Positions 1-11,809 of a stretch of DNA of 64,000 nucleotides are shown here, piece by piece (the first letter of the stretch is position 1; every line of letters starts with the position of its first letter). This DNA is from Deinococcus arcticus (GTDB lineage: Bacteria; Deinococcota; Deinococci; Deinococcales; Deinococcaceae). Made by a program: the position numbers and the translations under genes. The stretch lies in NCBI RefSeq assembly GCF_003028415.1, contig NZ_PYSV01000001.1, positions 124,001 to 188,000 on the forward strand, written 5' to 3'. The notes beneath the pieces were generated by a model. That model searched no databases and had not been told where the DNA came from. It was given only the letters and a program-made list of their open reading frames with translations.

Positions 1-118
1 ACCTCACGTTACGACTTTGCAGGAGAGCACCGCAAAGTCTCCACTCCCGGTGCAACGTCCTTTTTTCGAGACTCGCTCCGCTCGGTTGATCTAAAGATCA
101 ACAGCGAGCGACTTAGTG
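1..118 (+). repeat. Composite palindromic repeat, left copy (cut by window edge)
   Basis: This stretch matches, in inverse orientation, the repeat at 9263-9412. It has two modules. The first is a terminator-like hairpin: an inner stem (13-20 with 32-39) sits inside an outer stem whose right arm is 49-62, followed by six T residues at 61-66. The left arm lies outside the window. The second is a hairpin of 79-92 with 95-110, built on GTTGATCT/AGATCAAC. It ends at the stop codon of the amino-acid ABC ATPase, so it separates that gene from an unseen gene on the left. Compared with the right copy it lacks about 21 bp between the modules. Confidence 0.85.
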
Positions 119-868
119 CCCCAGAATCTTCCCCAGAAACGCCTTCGCCCGCTCGTGCTGGGGGTTCTGGTAAAAGGCCTCCGGGGTCGTATCTTCCACA
201 ATCGCGCCCTGGTCAAAAAACAGAATGCGGTCGGCCACCTCGCGGGCAAAGCCCATCTCGTGGGTCACCACCAGCATGGTCATGCCGCTGCGGGCCAGTT
301 CCTTCATCACGTCCAGCACTTCCTTGATCATCTCGGGGTCCAGGGCGCTGGTGGGCTCGTCAAACAGCATCACCTTGGGGTCCATGGCCAGCGCGCGGGC
401 AATCGCCACGCGCTGCTGCTGGCCGCCGGACAGCTGGGCCGGGTACTTGTGGGCCTGTTCCTCAATGCCCACGCGGCGCAGCAACTCCAGGCCGCGCGCC
501 TCGGCGTCGGCGCGGCTGGTCTTGCGCACGCGGGTGGGCGCCAGGGTGATGTTCTCCAGCACGGTCAGGTGCGGAAAGAGATTGAAACTCTGAAACACCA
601 TGCCCACTTCCCGGCGAATGGCGTCCAGATTCTGGCGGCCGTTGAGGGGAATACCGTCCACCGTGATCTGCCCCTGGTCGTGGGGGTCAAGCGCGTTGAT
701 GGTGCGGATAAAAGTGCTCTTGCCGCTGCCCGAGGGCCCAATGACCACCACAACCTCGCCGGGGCGCACGCTCAGGCTGACCCCGCGCAGGGCATGAAAG
801 GTCCCAAAGTGCTTGTGAACGTCCCGGACGTCAATCATGGGGGCAGCGGCGAGCGGGCCTGGCGTCAT
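113..868 (-). CDS. Polar amino-acid ABC transporter ATP-binding protein (GlnQ/HisP type)
   Basis: A 251-aa ATPase that energises a polar amino-acid importer on the inner face of the membrane. Walker [10 protein letters not shown] is near residue 44, the signature LSGGQQQ near 148, Walker [11 protein letters not shown] near 172 and the switch histidine in VVTHEMG. The family is normally 240-260 aa, so it is full length. I chose the ATG at 868 because a TACAGT box ends 6 nt upstream, a leaderless arrangement; a later ATG at 838 would also keep the domain intact. No permease adjoins it. The most likely partners are the permease and binding protein at 5.6-7.3 kb on the same strand, which an opposite-strand TRAP/AI-2E block separates from it. 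Confidence 0.93.
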   Translation of the reverse strand: MTPGPLAAAPMIDVRDVHKHFGTFHALRGVSLSVRPGEVVVVIGPSGSGKSTFIRTINALDPHDQGQITVDGIPLNGRQNLDAIRREVGMVFQSFNLFPHLTVLENITLAPTRVRKTSRADAEARGLELLRRVGIEEQAHKYPAQLSGGQQQRVAIARALAMDPKVMLFDEPTSALDPEMIKEVLDVMKELARSGMTMLVVTHEMGFAREVADRILFFDQGAIVEDTTPEAFYQNPQHERAKAFLGKILGH

Positions 869-874
869 GGCCCC

Positions 875-880
875 ACTGTA
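875..880 (-). promoter_or_regulatory. -10 box TACAGT, leaderless start of amino-acid ABC ATPase
   Basis: TANNNT box ending 6 nt before the ATG at 868. No ribosome-binding site is visible. Confidence 0.55.
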
Positions 881-1012
881 GTACGTGCGCCGCAGGGTGG
901 GCAGGCCCAAAGGGGCGCTGCGGGCGGGCCAGAGCGGCTGTGGTACCATCCGCGCATTCATCATTCAGGGTTCAGGGCACAGGCCCTGGGCGCCGAGGCG
1001 GAGGACGATTCC

Positions 1013-1978
1013 ATGAAGACGCAGACCAAGATTGCCGCTGCCCTGCTGCTGGGCACCACCGCTGTGGCCCTGGCCCAGGGCACCACCTTTCTGACCATCG
1101 GTTCGGGCAGCACCACGGGCGTGTATTTCCCGGTGGCCACCGGCATGGCCAAGATGATCAACGACGCCGGCGACGGCCTGCGCGCCAACGCCCGCTCCAC
1201 GGGCGGCAGCGTGTTCAACATGCAGGCCATCGCCAGCGGTGAGCTGGACGCCGCCATCGCCCAGAACGACGTGGTGTATTACGCCTACAAGGGCACCGGC
1301 CTGCAGGCCTTCCAGGGCAAGGCCAACACCAAGCTGCGCACCCTGGCCGTGCTGTACCCCGAAGTGCTGCATGTGGTGGCCCGCAAGGACAGCGGCATCC
1401 GCTCCATTGCCGACCTGAAGGGCAAGCGCGTGGTGATCGGCGACCTGGGCTCGGGCACCGAGCTGACCGCTCGGCAGGTGCTGGAAGCCTACGGCCTGGG
1501 CTTTGACGATCTGGGCCAGGCCCTGCGTGTCTCGCCCGCCCAGGGCATCACCCTGATGCAGGATAAGCGCGCCGACGCGCTGTTCTACACCGTGGGCGTG
1601 GGCGCCAGCGCCATCAGCCAGATTGCCCAGACGGTGGATGTGGCCATGGTGCCGGTCAGCGGCAACCAGGCGGCCAGCCTGCTCAAGAAATACCCCTTCT
1701 ACGTGCGCTTCAACATTCCCGCCAAGAGCTACAAGGGCGTGGGCGCCACCATTCCCAGTGTCGCCGTGCAGGCCACCCTGGTTGCCAGCACCGCCGTCAG
1801 CGACGACGCGGTGTACCGCACCATGAAAGCGGTGTTCGCCAACGAGGGCGCGGTGCGCGGCCTGCACCCCAGCCTCGCCACCAACTTCGCCTACGACAAG
1901 GCCGTCAAGGGCCTGCCTGCCCCGCTGCACCCGGGCGCCGTGAAGTTCTTCCGCGAGAAGGGCGTTACCGTCCGCTAA
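1013..1978 (+). CDS. TAXI-family TRAP transporter solute-binding protein
   Basis: A 321-aa secreted binding protein. Residues 1-20 form a signal peptide (MKTQTK, then a hydrophobic stretch ending ALAQG). The mature start has the TAXI hallmark LTIGSGSTTGVYFPVATGMA, and Ile/Thr/Val-rich binding-domain segments such as GSGTELTARQVLEAYGL follow. GGAGG at 1000-1004 sets the start. The family captures organic acids or amino acids such as glutamate for sodium-driven import; the ligand cannot be read here. It is followed by the fused permease 81 bp downstream, with a stem-loop between them, so the two form one operon. Confidence 0.93.
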   Translation: MKTQTKIAAALLLGTTAVALAQGTTFLTIGSGSTTGVYFPVATGMAKMINDAGDGLRANARSTGGSVFNMQAIASGELDAAIAQNDVVYYAYKGTGLQAFQGKANTKLRTLAVLYPEVLHVVARKDSGIRSIADLKGKRVVIGDLGSGTELTARQVLEAYGLGFDDLGQALRVSPAQGITLMQDKRADALFYTVGVGASAISQIAQTVDVAMVPVSGNQAASLLKKYPFYVRFNIPAKSYKGVGATIPSVAVQATLVASTAVSDDAVYRTMKAVFANEGAVRGLHPSLATNFAYDKAVKGLPAPLHPGAVKFFREKGVTVR

Positions 1979-1999
1979 CGCCGCATTCGGCGGATATCC

Positions 2000-2031
2000 G
2001 GGGCCAGCCGCGTCACCTTGGGGCTGGCCCC
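2000..2031 (+). terminator. Intercistronic stem-loop between TRAP binding protein and permease
   Basis: A perfect 10-bp stem (2000-2009 with 2022-2031) has a 12-nt loop and no clean T tract. Its place between a binding-protein gene and its permease suggests partial termination or protection of the upstream mRNA, which would give more binding protein than permease. That role is inferred. Confidence 0.7.
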
Positions 2032-2059
2032 TTCGCCTTTGTTCAACAGTGAGGACCGC

Positions 2060-4216
<2,157 letters not shown>

Positions 4217-4232
4217 AACTCTGTCCGCGTGG

Positions 4233-4260
4233 CACCCTGGCTCCATGGCCAGGGTGTTTT
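4233..4260 (+). terminator. Rho-independent terminator of the TRAP operon
   Basis: An 8-bp stem CACCCTGG/CCAGGGTG with an 8-nt loop is followed by TTTT, 16 bp after the permease stop. Confidence 0.88.
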
Positions 4261-4353
4261 CAGGTTCTGCGGGCCAGCACCTTGCCTGCCCCCTGGGCCC
4301 GGGTGTCCCGCCTGGGGCGCGCATCTGCCGGCCCAAGCTGTCACCATAGGCAC

Positions 4354-5535
4354 GTGACCCTTCCTGACCCGGGCTCCCGCGCCCCGCTGCGCGCCCTGCG
4401 CGACGCTTCTTCTGTGCCTGAACTGCTGCGCCGGCTCTGGGGCTGGCCGGTGACGCGCCTGCTGGCCTACCTGCTGCTGGGCCTGCTGGCGCTGCGGGTG
4501 CTGAGCTGGATGACCCACACGCTGGCCAGCGTGATTGTGACGGTGGCGGTGGCCTACGCTCTGGCCTTTCTGGTCAACCCCATGCTGGCGTGGCTGGAAC
4601 GGCGCCGCATTGGCCGGGGCGTGGGGGTACTGGTACTGGTCACGCTGTTCGCGGGCTTGCTGACCCTGCTGGTGGCCACCCTGACCGCTCAGCTGCGCGG
4701 GCTGGTAGAAAGCCTGCCCTACCTGAGCCTGAACCTGAAAAACCTGCTGAACACCGTGCTGGACTGGCTGGCGCGGGTGCCGGGCACGGCGGGCCTGCGC
4801 GAGAGCCTGACCCGCACCATTGATGAGCAGACCGCCCGGCTGACGGCCGACACCGGGCCCTTACTGGAACGCCTGGTGAATTCTGGCCCCGACGTGCTGG
4901 GTACCCTGAGCAGCCTGGTGGGCTGGCTGGGGCAGGTGGCCTTTATCATCACGCTGGCCCTGTATTTCATGTTCGAGTACCAGCGCTTCGGGCACGCGGT
5001 CATGAACCTGTTTCCCCGGCGCTGGCAGCCCACGCTGTACACCCTGACCGAGGACATCAGCGAGAGCTTTGGCCTGTTCCTGCGCGGCTCGCTGCTCACC
5101 ACGCTCAGCTGCGCGGTGCTGGCCACGGGGGGCCTGCTGGCGCTGGGGATTCCCAACGCGCTGGCCCTGGGCCTGCTGAGCGCCCTGCTGAATCTGGTGC
5201 CGTACCTGGGCATCGTGGCGGCGGCGGCGCTGCCCATGCTGGAGGCCATTCCGCAGGGTTCAGGGAAGGTGGGCGCGGTGGCCGTGCTGTATTTCCTGCT
5301 CAACCAGCTCCTGGGCAACGTGATCGGCCCCATCATCATGGGCCGCAGCGCCCACCTGAGCCCGGCCGCCGTGCTGATTGCCCTGCTGGTGGGGCTGGCA
5401 CTGGCAGGCGTGGTGGGCGCCATTCTGGCTATTCCCCTGTCCATCCTGCTCAAGCGCTGGACCGAGCGCTACTGGCTGCGCAGTAATCTCTACCGGGGCG
5501 AAAAGGGGATGCCCGCGCCAGTGGACGGCCAGTAG
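4354..5535 (+). CDS. AI-2E family transporter (YdiK/TqsA-like permease)
   Basis: About 393 aa with roughly eight hydrophobic helices. The family core is visible in the C-terminal half: GFxL(F/R)GSLLTT-like and LGIPNALALGLLSALLNLVPYLG, then GRSAHLSPAAVLIALLVG. Members export autoinducer-2 or act as cation antiporters, and the substrate is not predictable. I chose the GTG at 4354, with CACCAT (one mismatch to TANNNT) 6 nt before it; an ATG at 4282 would add 24 unlikely residues. It is a single gene, convergent with the amino-acid permease across a bidirectional terminator. Confidence 0.88.
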   Translation: MTLPDPGSRAPLRALRDASSVPELLRRLWGWPVTRLLAYLLLGLLALRVLSWMTHTLASVIVTVAVAYALAFLVNPMLAWLERRRIGRGVGVLVLVTLFAGLLTLLVATLTAQLRGLVESLPYLSLNLKNLLNTVLDWLARVPGTAGLRESLTRTIDEQTARLTADTGPLLERLVNSGPDVLGTLSSLVGWLGQVAFIITLALYFMFEYQRFGHAVMNLFPRRWQPTLYTLTEDISESFGLFLRGSLLTTLSCAVLATGGLLALGIPNALALGLLSALLNLVPYLGIVAAAALPMLEAIPQGSGKVGAVAVLYFLLNQLLGNVIGPIIMGRSAHLSPAAVLIALLVGLALAGVVGAILAIPLSILLKRWTERYWLRSNLYRGEKGMPAPVDGQ

Positions 5536-5562
5536 CGGCGGACAAACTCCTGGAGTCGCAAT

Positions 5563-5596
5563 GAAGGCGCGCCCGGGCTCAGGTGGGCGCGCCTTC
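5563..5596. terminator. Bidirectional terminator between convergent genes
   Basis: A perfect 12-bp inverted repeat GAAGGCGCGCCC/GGGCGCGCCTTC has a 10-nt loop. It lies between the stop codons of the AI-2E transporter and the amino-acid permease. Confidence 0.85.
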
Positions 5597-5608
5597 AGGG
5601 GAACAGGG

Positions 5609-6490
5609 TCAGCGGGAAGCGATCTTGACCCGCTTTTCCAGCTGGTCGGTAAAGAGGGTCAGCACCGTCGTGAGGGCCAGATACACGCAGGCCGCCACCG
5701 CCAGCGCCGGAATAGGCTGAAAGGTCGAGGAACGCACCTGATCGGCAATCTTGGCCAGTTCCGTGACGCCAATCACGGCCGCCAGCGACGAGTCCTTGAG
5801 CAGGGCCACGATGTTGTTCACCAGCGCCGGTAGGCTCAGGCGCAGGGCCTGCGGCAGAATGACGGTGGACATGGCCTGAAAGGTGCTCAGGCCCAGGGAG
5901 CGCGCCGCTTCGCCCTGCCCCCGGGGCACGCCCTGAATGCCCCCCCGGATCACCTCGGCGTTGTAGGCCGCCACGTTCATGGACAGCGCCACAATGGCGG
6001 CCACAAAGACTGACATGACCGGAATAGAGGGAATAAGGTTCAGGGTATCGGCCCAGGTGAGCAGCGCCTTGTAGGGCGGCAGGATTTCCGGCAGCGCGTA
6101 GTAGGCAAAGAGGAGCTGCACGTACAGGGGCGTGCCCCGGACAATCCAGATCAGGAAATTGCACACCAGGGCCACGGCGCCGCGCAGCAGCCGGCCCGGC
6201 AGGCTGGCTGACGAGGCCAGCAGGGGACTGTTCGCCATCTTGCCCAGCCCCAGCAGCACGCCCAGCACCAGCCCGATCACGCCACTGATCAGCGTGAGAT
6301 ACAGCGTGACCTGGGCGCCTTCCACGAACAGGGCGGCATTTTCGCGGATGGTTGGGGGCAGGAACGGCTGCCGGAGGATCTGCGTGATCAGCCAGAACAG
6401 CACCAGAAAAGACACTGCGGCGCCCAGCAGCCAGAGGGCCAGATTGCCCCCGCCAGCCGCCGGCCGCGCAGAACGGGATTTCAGAGTCAC
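5609..6490 (-). CDS. Polar amino-acid ABC transporter permease (HisM/GlnP type)
   Basis: A 293-aa membrane permease. The N-terminus has one hydrophobic helix, then the family core of about five helices. The EAA-type loop that docks the ATPase reads GGIQGVPRGQGEAARSLGLS, followed by TVILPQALRLSLPALVNN. The GTG start at 6490 has GAGG just upstream. It lies 82 bp downstream of the binding protein on the same strand and is cotranscribed with it. No ATPase follows, so it probably uses the ATPase at 113-868. Confidence 0.93.
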   Translation of the reverse strand: MTLKSRSARPAAGGGNLALWLLGAAVSFLVLFWLITQILRQPFLPPTIRENAALFVEGAQVTLYLTLISGVIGLVLGVLLGLGKMANSPLLASSASLPGRLLRGAVALVCNFLIWIVRGTPLYVQLLFAYYALPEILPPYKALLTWADTLNLIPSIPVMSVFVAAIVALSMNVAAYNAEVIRGGIQGVPRGQGEAARSLGLSTFQAMSTVILPQALRLSLPALVNNIVALLKDSSLAAVIGVTELAKIADQVRSSTFQPIPALAVAACVYLALTTVLTLFTDQLEKRVKIASR

Positions 6491-6572
6491 TCAGCGCCTC
6501 GACTTTGCAGTGGATGCTCTGGCCCGGCCTGCCCCGGTCTGCCCGGGGGGGTGGCCGGGCCACAAACCAGGG

Positions 6573-7325
6573 TTATTTGCAGCGGATGTCCTGCCCAAAG
6601 TACTTGTTGCTGATCTTGGCGTAGGTGCCGTTGGCCAGGGCCTTGGCCAGCGCGGCGTTCAGCTCTTTGAGCAGGCCACTGTTGCCCTTTTTCACGGCCA
6701 TGCCAATGCGCTCGCTGAACAGCATGTCGCCCTGCTGCAGCTTGCCCTTCTGCGCCTTGACCAGGTCCAGGCCGGTGAACTTGTCGCCCACCCAGGCAGC
6801 GGCGCGGCCCGCCATCAGGGCCGTCTGGGCATCGGTGTCTTTGGGGAACACCAGGGGCTTGACGCCCGGCAGCTTCTGCACGCCCGACAGGTAGGTGGTG
6901 CCCACCTGCACGGCCACCACTTTGCCCTTCAGGTCGGCGGCCGTCCTGGGGCCACCTTTCATGCTCACAATGGTGCCGCCCGTGCAGTAGTGCGGGTTGG
7001 CGAAGTCCACGGCCTTGGCGCGCTCCGGGGTGATGCCGTGGCTGGCAATCACGAAGTCAAAGCGGTCCTGCTGCAGCCCAATCAGCAGGCCATCGAAGGG
7101 CTGAACGACCCACTGCACCTTCAGGCCCAGCTGCTTGGCCAGCGCCTCGGCCAGTTCCACTTCAAAGCCGGTCAGCGCCTTGCCTTTCTGGACGTTGAAG
7201 GGCGGGAACGCGCCCTCGGTGGCAATCTTGATGGTGCCGGACTGCTTGATGGCTTCCCAGGTGCGGGCCTGGGCGCCAGAAGCGAGAAGGGTCAGGGCCG
7301 CGATGGACAGCAACGTTTTTTTCAT
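6573..7325 (-). CDS. Amino-acid ABC transporter substrate-binding protein (SBP family 3)
   Basis: A 250-aa secreted binding protein. MKKTLLSIAALTLLASGAQA is a signal peptide, followed by a family-3 domain beginning TWEAIKQSGTIKIATEGAFP with the ligand-contact region FNVQKGKALTGFEVELAEAL. The start at 7325 is set by AAGGAG. It binds a polar amino acid of unknown identity and passes it to the permease encoded just downstream. Confidence 0.94.
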   Translation of the reverse strand: MKKTLLSIAALTLLASGAQARTWEAIKQSGTIKIATEGAFPPFNVQKGKALTGFEVELAEALAKQLGLKVQWVVQPFDGLLIGLQQDRFDFVIASHGITPERAKAVDFANPHYCTGGTIVSMKGGPRTAADLKGKVVAVQVGTTYLSGVQKLPGVKPLVFPKDTDAQTALMAGRAAAWVGDKFTGLDLVKAQKGKLQQGDMLFSERIGMAVKKGNSGLLKELNAALAKALANGTYAKISNKYFGQDIRCK

Positions 7326-7464
7326 GGGCACTCCTTGGAAAAAACCGTCTGGCCTGCGCGCGGGGCGCAGGGGCATCTGGTCATGGGTGCGCCGATTCTA
7401 AAGCATTCCTAAGCGCCTGCGGGCGCCCGGGCCGGGGCCAAGCCGCCATGCACAGACCCATGAA

Positions 7465-7500
7465 CAGACGCCGCGCCCGGATCACTGGGCGCGGCGTCTG
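7465..7500 (-). terminator. Strong stem-loop terminator after the UgpC-type ATPase
   Basis: A perfect 14-bp stem CAGACGCCGCGCCC/GGGCGCGGCGTCTG with an 8-nt loop starts 12 bp past the stop codon. There is no T tract. Confidence 0.8.
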
Positions 7501-7511
7501 CGGCAGGGTGC

Positions 7512-8687
<1,176 letters not shown>

Positions 8688-8937
8688 GTGTGCCTACCTT
8701 CGCCCCTGCTCTTATCCGGGAGTGGCGCTTCGCCCCAGCGGTGGGGGAGAAGACGGGTTCGGATAACCGGGGTACGTGAACGAGAATGCCCCTTGTTTCC
8801 ACTGACGCCGCGCTGACACGCGCAGCTTACCACGCCCCCAGAGCGCGGCCACAAAGGAAGATACAGACAGGACAGAGCTCAAACGCGCGCCGGCCCCAGA
8901 CCCTGAACGGGGCACGCGGAGCCGGCACGGTGTCGTT

Positions 8938-9040
8938 TGATACGGATTTCGAAAAATTCCGTCATGTGTTACGGAATTTTTTCGACCGGAGGGAGCAGGA
9001 ACAAATGCGGATTTCCGGAAATGGACGGCAGTCCGTATGA
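8938..9040 (+). repeat. 103-bp dispersed repeat, copy 1
   Basis: It begins TGATACGGA and ends TCCGTATGA, so the ends are near-inverted. An internal hairpin AAAAATTCCGT/ACGGAATTTTT spans about 8959-8984. A second copy of exactly the same length is at 25712-25814. The ends diverge little, while the hairpin changes in both arms. It resembles the small non-coding repeats described in Deinococcus, and no ORF is visible. Confidence 0.85.
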
Positions 9041-9140
9041 TAAGAGGCTTGCCGGCGAGAGGGCACGCAGCAGGGTTGTTCGCGCTTCCTACAGCCCACT
9101 CCCCACTGCCCGTTTCTAAGTCACTTGCTGCCAAGCCCCA

Positions 9141-9208
9141 GGTCAACCGAGCAGGCGGGGACAGCGGCGCCGCAGAGCGAGCGGCGAACACCGTGCCTCG
9201 CACCGGGA
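9141..9208 (+). repeat. Diverged partial copy of the composite repeat
   Basis: This aligns without gaps to 9290-9357, sharing GTCAACCGAGC, CAGAGCGAG and GCACCGGGA, and lies 149 bp upstream of it. The terminator stem is degraded here. It looks like an older tandem copy. Confidence 0.6.
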
Positions 9209-9262
9209 AATGAACACGTTGCTGCGCCCTTCTGAACCGTTGGCCTGGGGGATGGGCGAGGG

Positions 9263-9412
9263 ACTTAAGTAGCTCGCTGTTGATCTTGAGATCAACCGAG
9301 CGGGCTGGAACAGCTGCGCAGCAGAGCGAGTATCGAAAAAAGGACGTTGCACCGGGAGTGGAGACTTTGCGGTGCTCTCCTGCAAAGTCGTAACGTGAGG
9401 TGCAACGTCCTT
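9263..9412 (-). repeat. Composite palindromic repeat, right copy
   Basis: Full copy, inverse to the one at the window's left end. Near 9270-9300 is the GTTGATCT/AGATCAAC hairpin. A 21-bp stretch (9302-9322) that is absent from the left copy follows, then the double hairpin with its T tract (on the minus strand). It directly abuts pilT; the last three bases of the repeat overlap the stop codon. Confidence 0.85.
9335..9412 (-). terminator. Repeat-derived intrinsic terminator of pilT
   Basis: On the minus strand an outer 14-bp stem (9399-9412 with 9340-9353) encloses an inner 8-bp stem (9363-9370 with 9382-9389). A run of six T follows (9335-9340 on the complement). The pilT stop codon lies within the outer stem. 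Confidence 0.85.
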
Positions 9413-10487
9413 AGTACGCCGCGCCCGCCCGCGTGACCATCAGCTTCACCTCGTGCGGGCTGGTGGCCGCCGCCAGCGCCTCGTCCATGGTGATCAGCGT
9501 GTTGCGGTACAGCTGCACCAGATGCTGGTCGAAGGTGTGCATGCCGCGAATGTTGTCCTCGATCAGGGCGTCCTTGATCAGCGGGGTCTTGTCCTCGTCC
9601 TTGATGTAGTCCTGGATCAGGGGCGTGTTCAGCATGACTTCCAGGCCCAGCACCCGGCCCACCCCGTCGGCGCGGCGCAGCAGGCGCTGGCTGATGATCC
9701 CCACCAGCGATTCGGCCAGCTGCAGCCGCACCTGATCGCGCTCGTAGGGCGGGAAGAAATCAATGATGCGGTTGACGGAGCGCACGGCGTCCTGGGTGTG
9801 CAGCGTGCTCAGGACGAGGTGGCCGGTCTGCGCCGCCGAGAGGGCCGCTTCCACCGTTTCCTTGTCGCGCATCTCGCCAATCATGATCACGTCGGGGTCC
9901 TGGCGCATGGCGTATTTCAGGGCGGTGCGGAAGTCGCGGGTGTCGCTGCCCACCTCGCGCTGCACCACGATGCTTTTCTTGTTCTTGTGCAGAATCTCGA
10001 TGGGATCTTCCACCGTGATGATGTTGTAGGCGTAGCTGCGGTTGATGTGATCAATCAGGCTGGAGAGCGTGGTGGTCTTGCCGCTGCCGGTGGGCCCGGT
10101 AACCAGAATCAGGCCGCGCGGGTTCTCGGCCAGCTTGCGCAGCACGTCGGCGGGCAGGCCCAGGGCCTCGAAGCCGGGAATGGCGTCCGAGACAATACGC
10201 ATGACCATGCCCACCGCGCCGCGCTGCCGGAACACGTTGCAGCGGAAGCGCCCCAGCCCCGAGACGCTGTAGGCGAGGTCCAGCTCATTGCGGTAGGTAA
10301 AGTCGTCCCACTGGTCAGGGCTCATCAGGGCCTGGGCCAGCAGCTGCGTATCGGGCGGCATCAGGGGCTGGGTGCCAAAGGGCACCAGCTGACCGTCAAT
10401 GCGCCCCATGGGCGGGCTGCCCGCCTGCAGGTGCACGTCCGAGGCCCGGCGCGAGACCATTTCGCGCAGCAGTTCGTCCAGCGTCAT
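9411..10487 (-). CDS. pilT: Type IV pilus retraction ATPase PilT
   Basis: A 358-aa hexameric ATPase that depolymerises type IV pili at the inner membrane, driving twitching and DNA uptake. Motifs: Walker A GPTGSGKTTTLSSL, Asp box ITVEDPIE, Walker B VIMIGEMRDKETVEAALSAA and His box TGHLVLSTLHTQDA. Length is normal for the family. It overlaps panC by 4 bp (ATGA) and is cotranscribed with it. Its stop codon is built into a repeat-borne terminator. No other pilus genes are in the window. Confidence 0.96.
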   Translation of the reverse strand: MTLDELLREMVSRRASDVHLQAGSPPMGRIDGQLVPFGTQPLMPPDTQLLAQALMSPDQWDDFTYRNELDLAYSVSGLGRFRCNVFRQRGAVGMVMRIVSDAIPGFEALGLPADVLRKLAENPRGLILVTGPTGSGKTTTLSSLIDHINRSYAYNIITVEDPIEILHKNKKSIVVQREVGSDTRDFRTALKYAMRQDPDVIMIGEMRDKETVEAALSAAQTGHLVLSTLHTQDAVRSVNRIIDFFPPYERDQVRLQLAESLVGIISQRLLRRADGVGRVLGLEVMLNTPLIQDYIKDEDKTPLIKDALIEDNIRGMHTFDQHLVQLYRNTLITMDEALAAATSPHEVKLMVTRAGAAY

Positions 10488-11353
10488 GCCCCGCCCTCCC
10501 CGGAAGCGGCCAGAGGCATGTTGTCAATCAGGCGCACCCCGAACATCCGGGCGGCCACAAGGACGCGGTTCATGGGACTATTGTCCACCATTTCGCCAGT
10601 TTGCATATCACCGTTCACCACGTTCAGATAGTCCAGGGTCACGTCCGGGTGCGCGTCGAGGAGCGCGTGGCCGGCGGCCTCCAGGGTTGCCGTCTTGCGC
10701 TCGCCCCCGGCGTAGGCAGCCTGCACGGCCCGCAGCGCCTGCGAAAGAATGACGGCCTGCGCCCGCTGCGCTTCGGTCAGGTAGCTGTTGCGGCTGCTCA
10801 GGGCCAGGCCCGAACTTTCGCGCACGGTAGGCACGCCACGGACCTCGACAGGCACATTCAGGTCCGTGACCATGCGCCGGATCACCGCCAGCTGCTGCCA
10901 GTCTTTTTCCCCAAACAGGGCGTACTGCGGCTGCACCAGATTGAACAGCTTCAGGACCACCGTGGCCACGCCAGTAAAGTGCCCGGGGCGCGCGGCGCCG
11001 TCCAGCCCCTCGCTGACGCCGCCCACGCTGACCTGGGTGGCAAAGCCCGCCGGATACATGGTGTCGGGCGCGGGATGAAACAGCACGTCCGCGCCCGCTG
11101 CCCCGGCGATCTCCAGGTCGCGCGGCAGGTCGCGGGGGTAGCGGCCCAGGTCCTCGCCAGCGCCAAACTGCAGGGGGTTTACGAACACGCTCACCACCAC
11201 CTGCCCGCCGGGCACAAGGCGGCGCGCCCCCTGAATCAGCGCCGCGTGGCCCTCGTGCAGGTAGCCCATGGTGGGCACCAGGGCCACCGGACCACTGGCG
11301 CGCGCGGCGCGCAGTTCGGCGGGGGTGGTCAGCAGCCGGGGGGCATTACTCAC
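10484..11353 (-). CDS. panC: Pantothenate synthetase (pantoate--beta-alanine ligase)
   Basis: A 289-aa cytosolic enzyme that joins pantoate and beta-alanine with ATP to make pantothenate, the precursor of CoA. The nucleotidyl-transferase motif VALVPTMGYLHEGHAAL is near residue 24, and the KMSK-like region reads ESSGLALSSRNSYL. Length is as expected. Its start overlaps the upstream membrane-protein gene by 8 bp and its end overlaps pilT by 4 bp, so translation is probably coupled along the three genes. Confidence 0.96.
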   Translation of the reverse strand: MSNAPRLLTTPAELRAARASGPVALVPTMGYLHEGHAALIQGARRLVPGGQVVVSVFVNPLQFGAGEDLGRYPRDLPRDLEIAGAAGADVLFHPAPDTMYPAGFATQVSVGGVSEGLDGAARPGHFTGVATVVLKLFNLVQPQYALFGEKDWQQLAVIRRMVTDLNVPVEVRGVPTVRESSGLALSSRNSYLTEAQRAQAVILSQALRAVQAAYAGGERKTATLEAAGHALLDAHPDVTLDYLNVVNGDMQTGEMVDNSPMNRVLVAARMFGVRLIDNMPLAASGEGGA

Positions 11354-11714
11354 GCTGGCCGTCCAGCCCCAGGGCCCGCACTGCAGCGTCCAGCATCCAG
11401 GAAATGACGCCCAGAATCAGGGCCCCAATCACGGCGGCCCCAAACCCCGCCACGTTCAGCGCGCTGGCCGCCGCCACCAGCCACAGCACGATGCCGTTGA
11501 CCACCAGCGTGAACAGGCCCAGCGTCAGCAGGTTCACCGGCAGCGACAGCAGCAGCAGCACCGGGCGCACCAGCGCGTTCACCACGCCCATGACCACAGC
11601 GGCAATCAGGATGCTGCCCAGGTCCGCGCCGGGCACAAAACTGACCCCGCTGTAGACCCGGGTCAGCAGGTACAGCGCCAGCGCGCTGACGAGCAGCCGA
11701 ACGAGAAAGCCCAT
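11346..11714 (-). CDS. Phage-holin-4/DUF360-family membrane protein (YvlD-like)
   Basis: A 122-aa protein with four hydrophobic helices and short loops. The family signature region reads VVMGVVNALVRPVLLLLSLP followed by LTLGLFTLVVNGIVLWLV. Despite the holin name, members are ordinary chromosomal membrane proteins of unknown function. It is the first gene of the operon with panC and pilT. A TATCCT box sits 6 nt before the ATG, so the message is probably leaderless. Confidence 0.85.
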   Translation of the reverse strand: MGFLVRLLVSALALYLLTRVYSGVSFVPGADLGSILIAAVVMGVVNALVRPVLLLLSLPVNLLTLGLFTLVVNGIVLWLVAAASALNVAGFGAAVIGALILGVISWMLDAAVRALGLDGQRE

Positions 11715-11720
11715 AGGGGC

Positions 11721-11726
11721 AGGATA
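11721..11726 (-). promoter_or_regulatory. -10 box TATCCT for the DUF360-panC-pilT operon
   Basis: TANNNT box 6 nt upstream of the ATG at 11714. Confidence 0.6.
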
Positions 11727-11809
11727 CGAAAAAGAGCGTGACGGCGCGGCGGCGTCCGGTCAGGCAGGGCGCTGCTGGGCAGCTGAGCGGCGCGGGCCTG
11801 GGCGCAGGC

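Larger units (their letters stand above)
8688..9410. other. Gene-free 723-bp region holding repeats
   Basis: No credible reading frame is present. The region holds a 103-bp dispersed repeat (8938-9040), a diverged fragment of the composite repeat (9141-9208) and the full right copy of the composite repeat. About 250 bp next to the UgpC-type gene must hold its promoter, which I could not place with confidence. Confidence 0.75.

Noticed and set aside
11346..11714. Phage holin suggesting a prophage
   Set aside because: The family name is misleading; the gene is in a panC-pilT operon and no phage genes are near.
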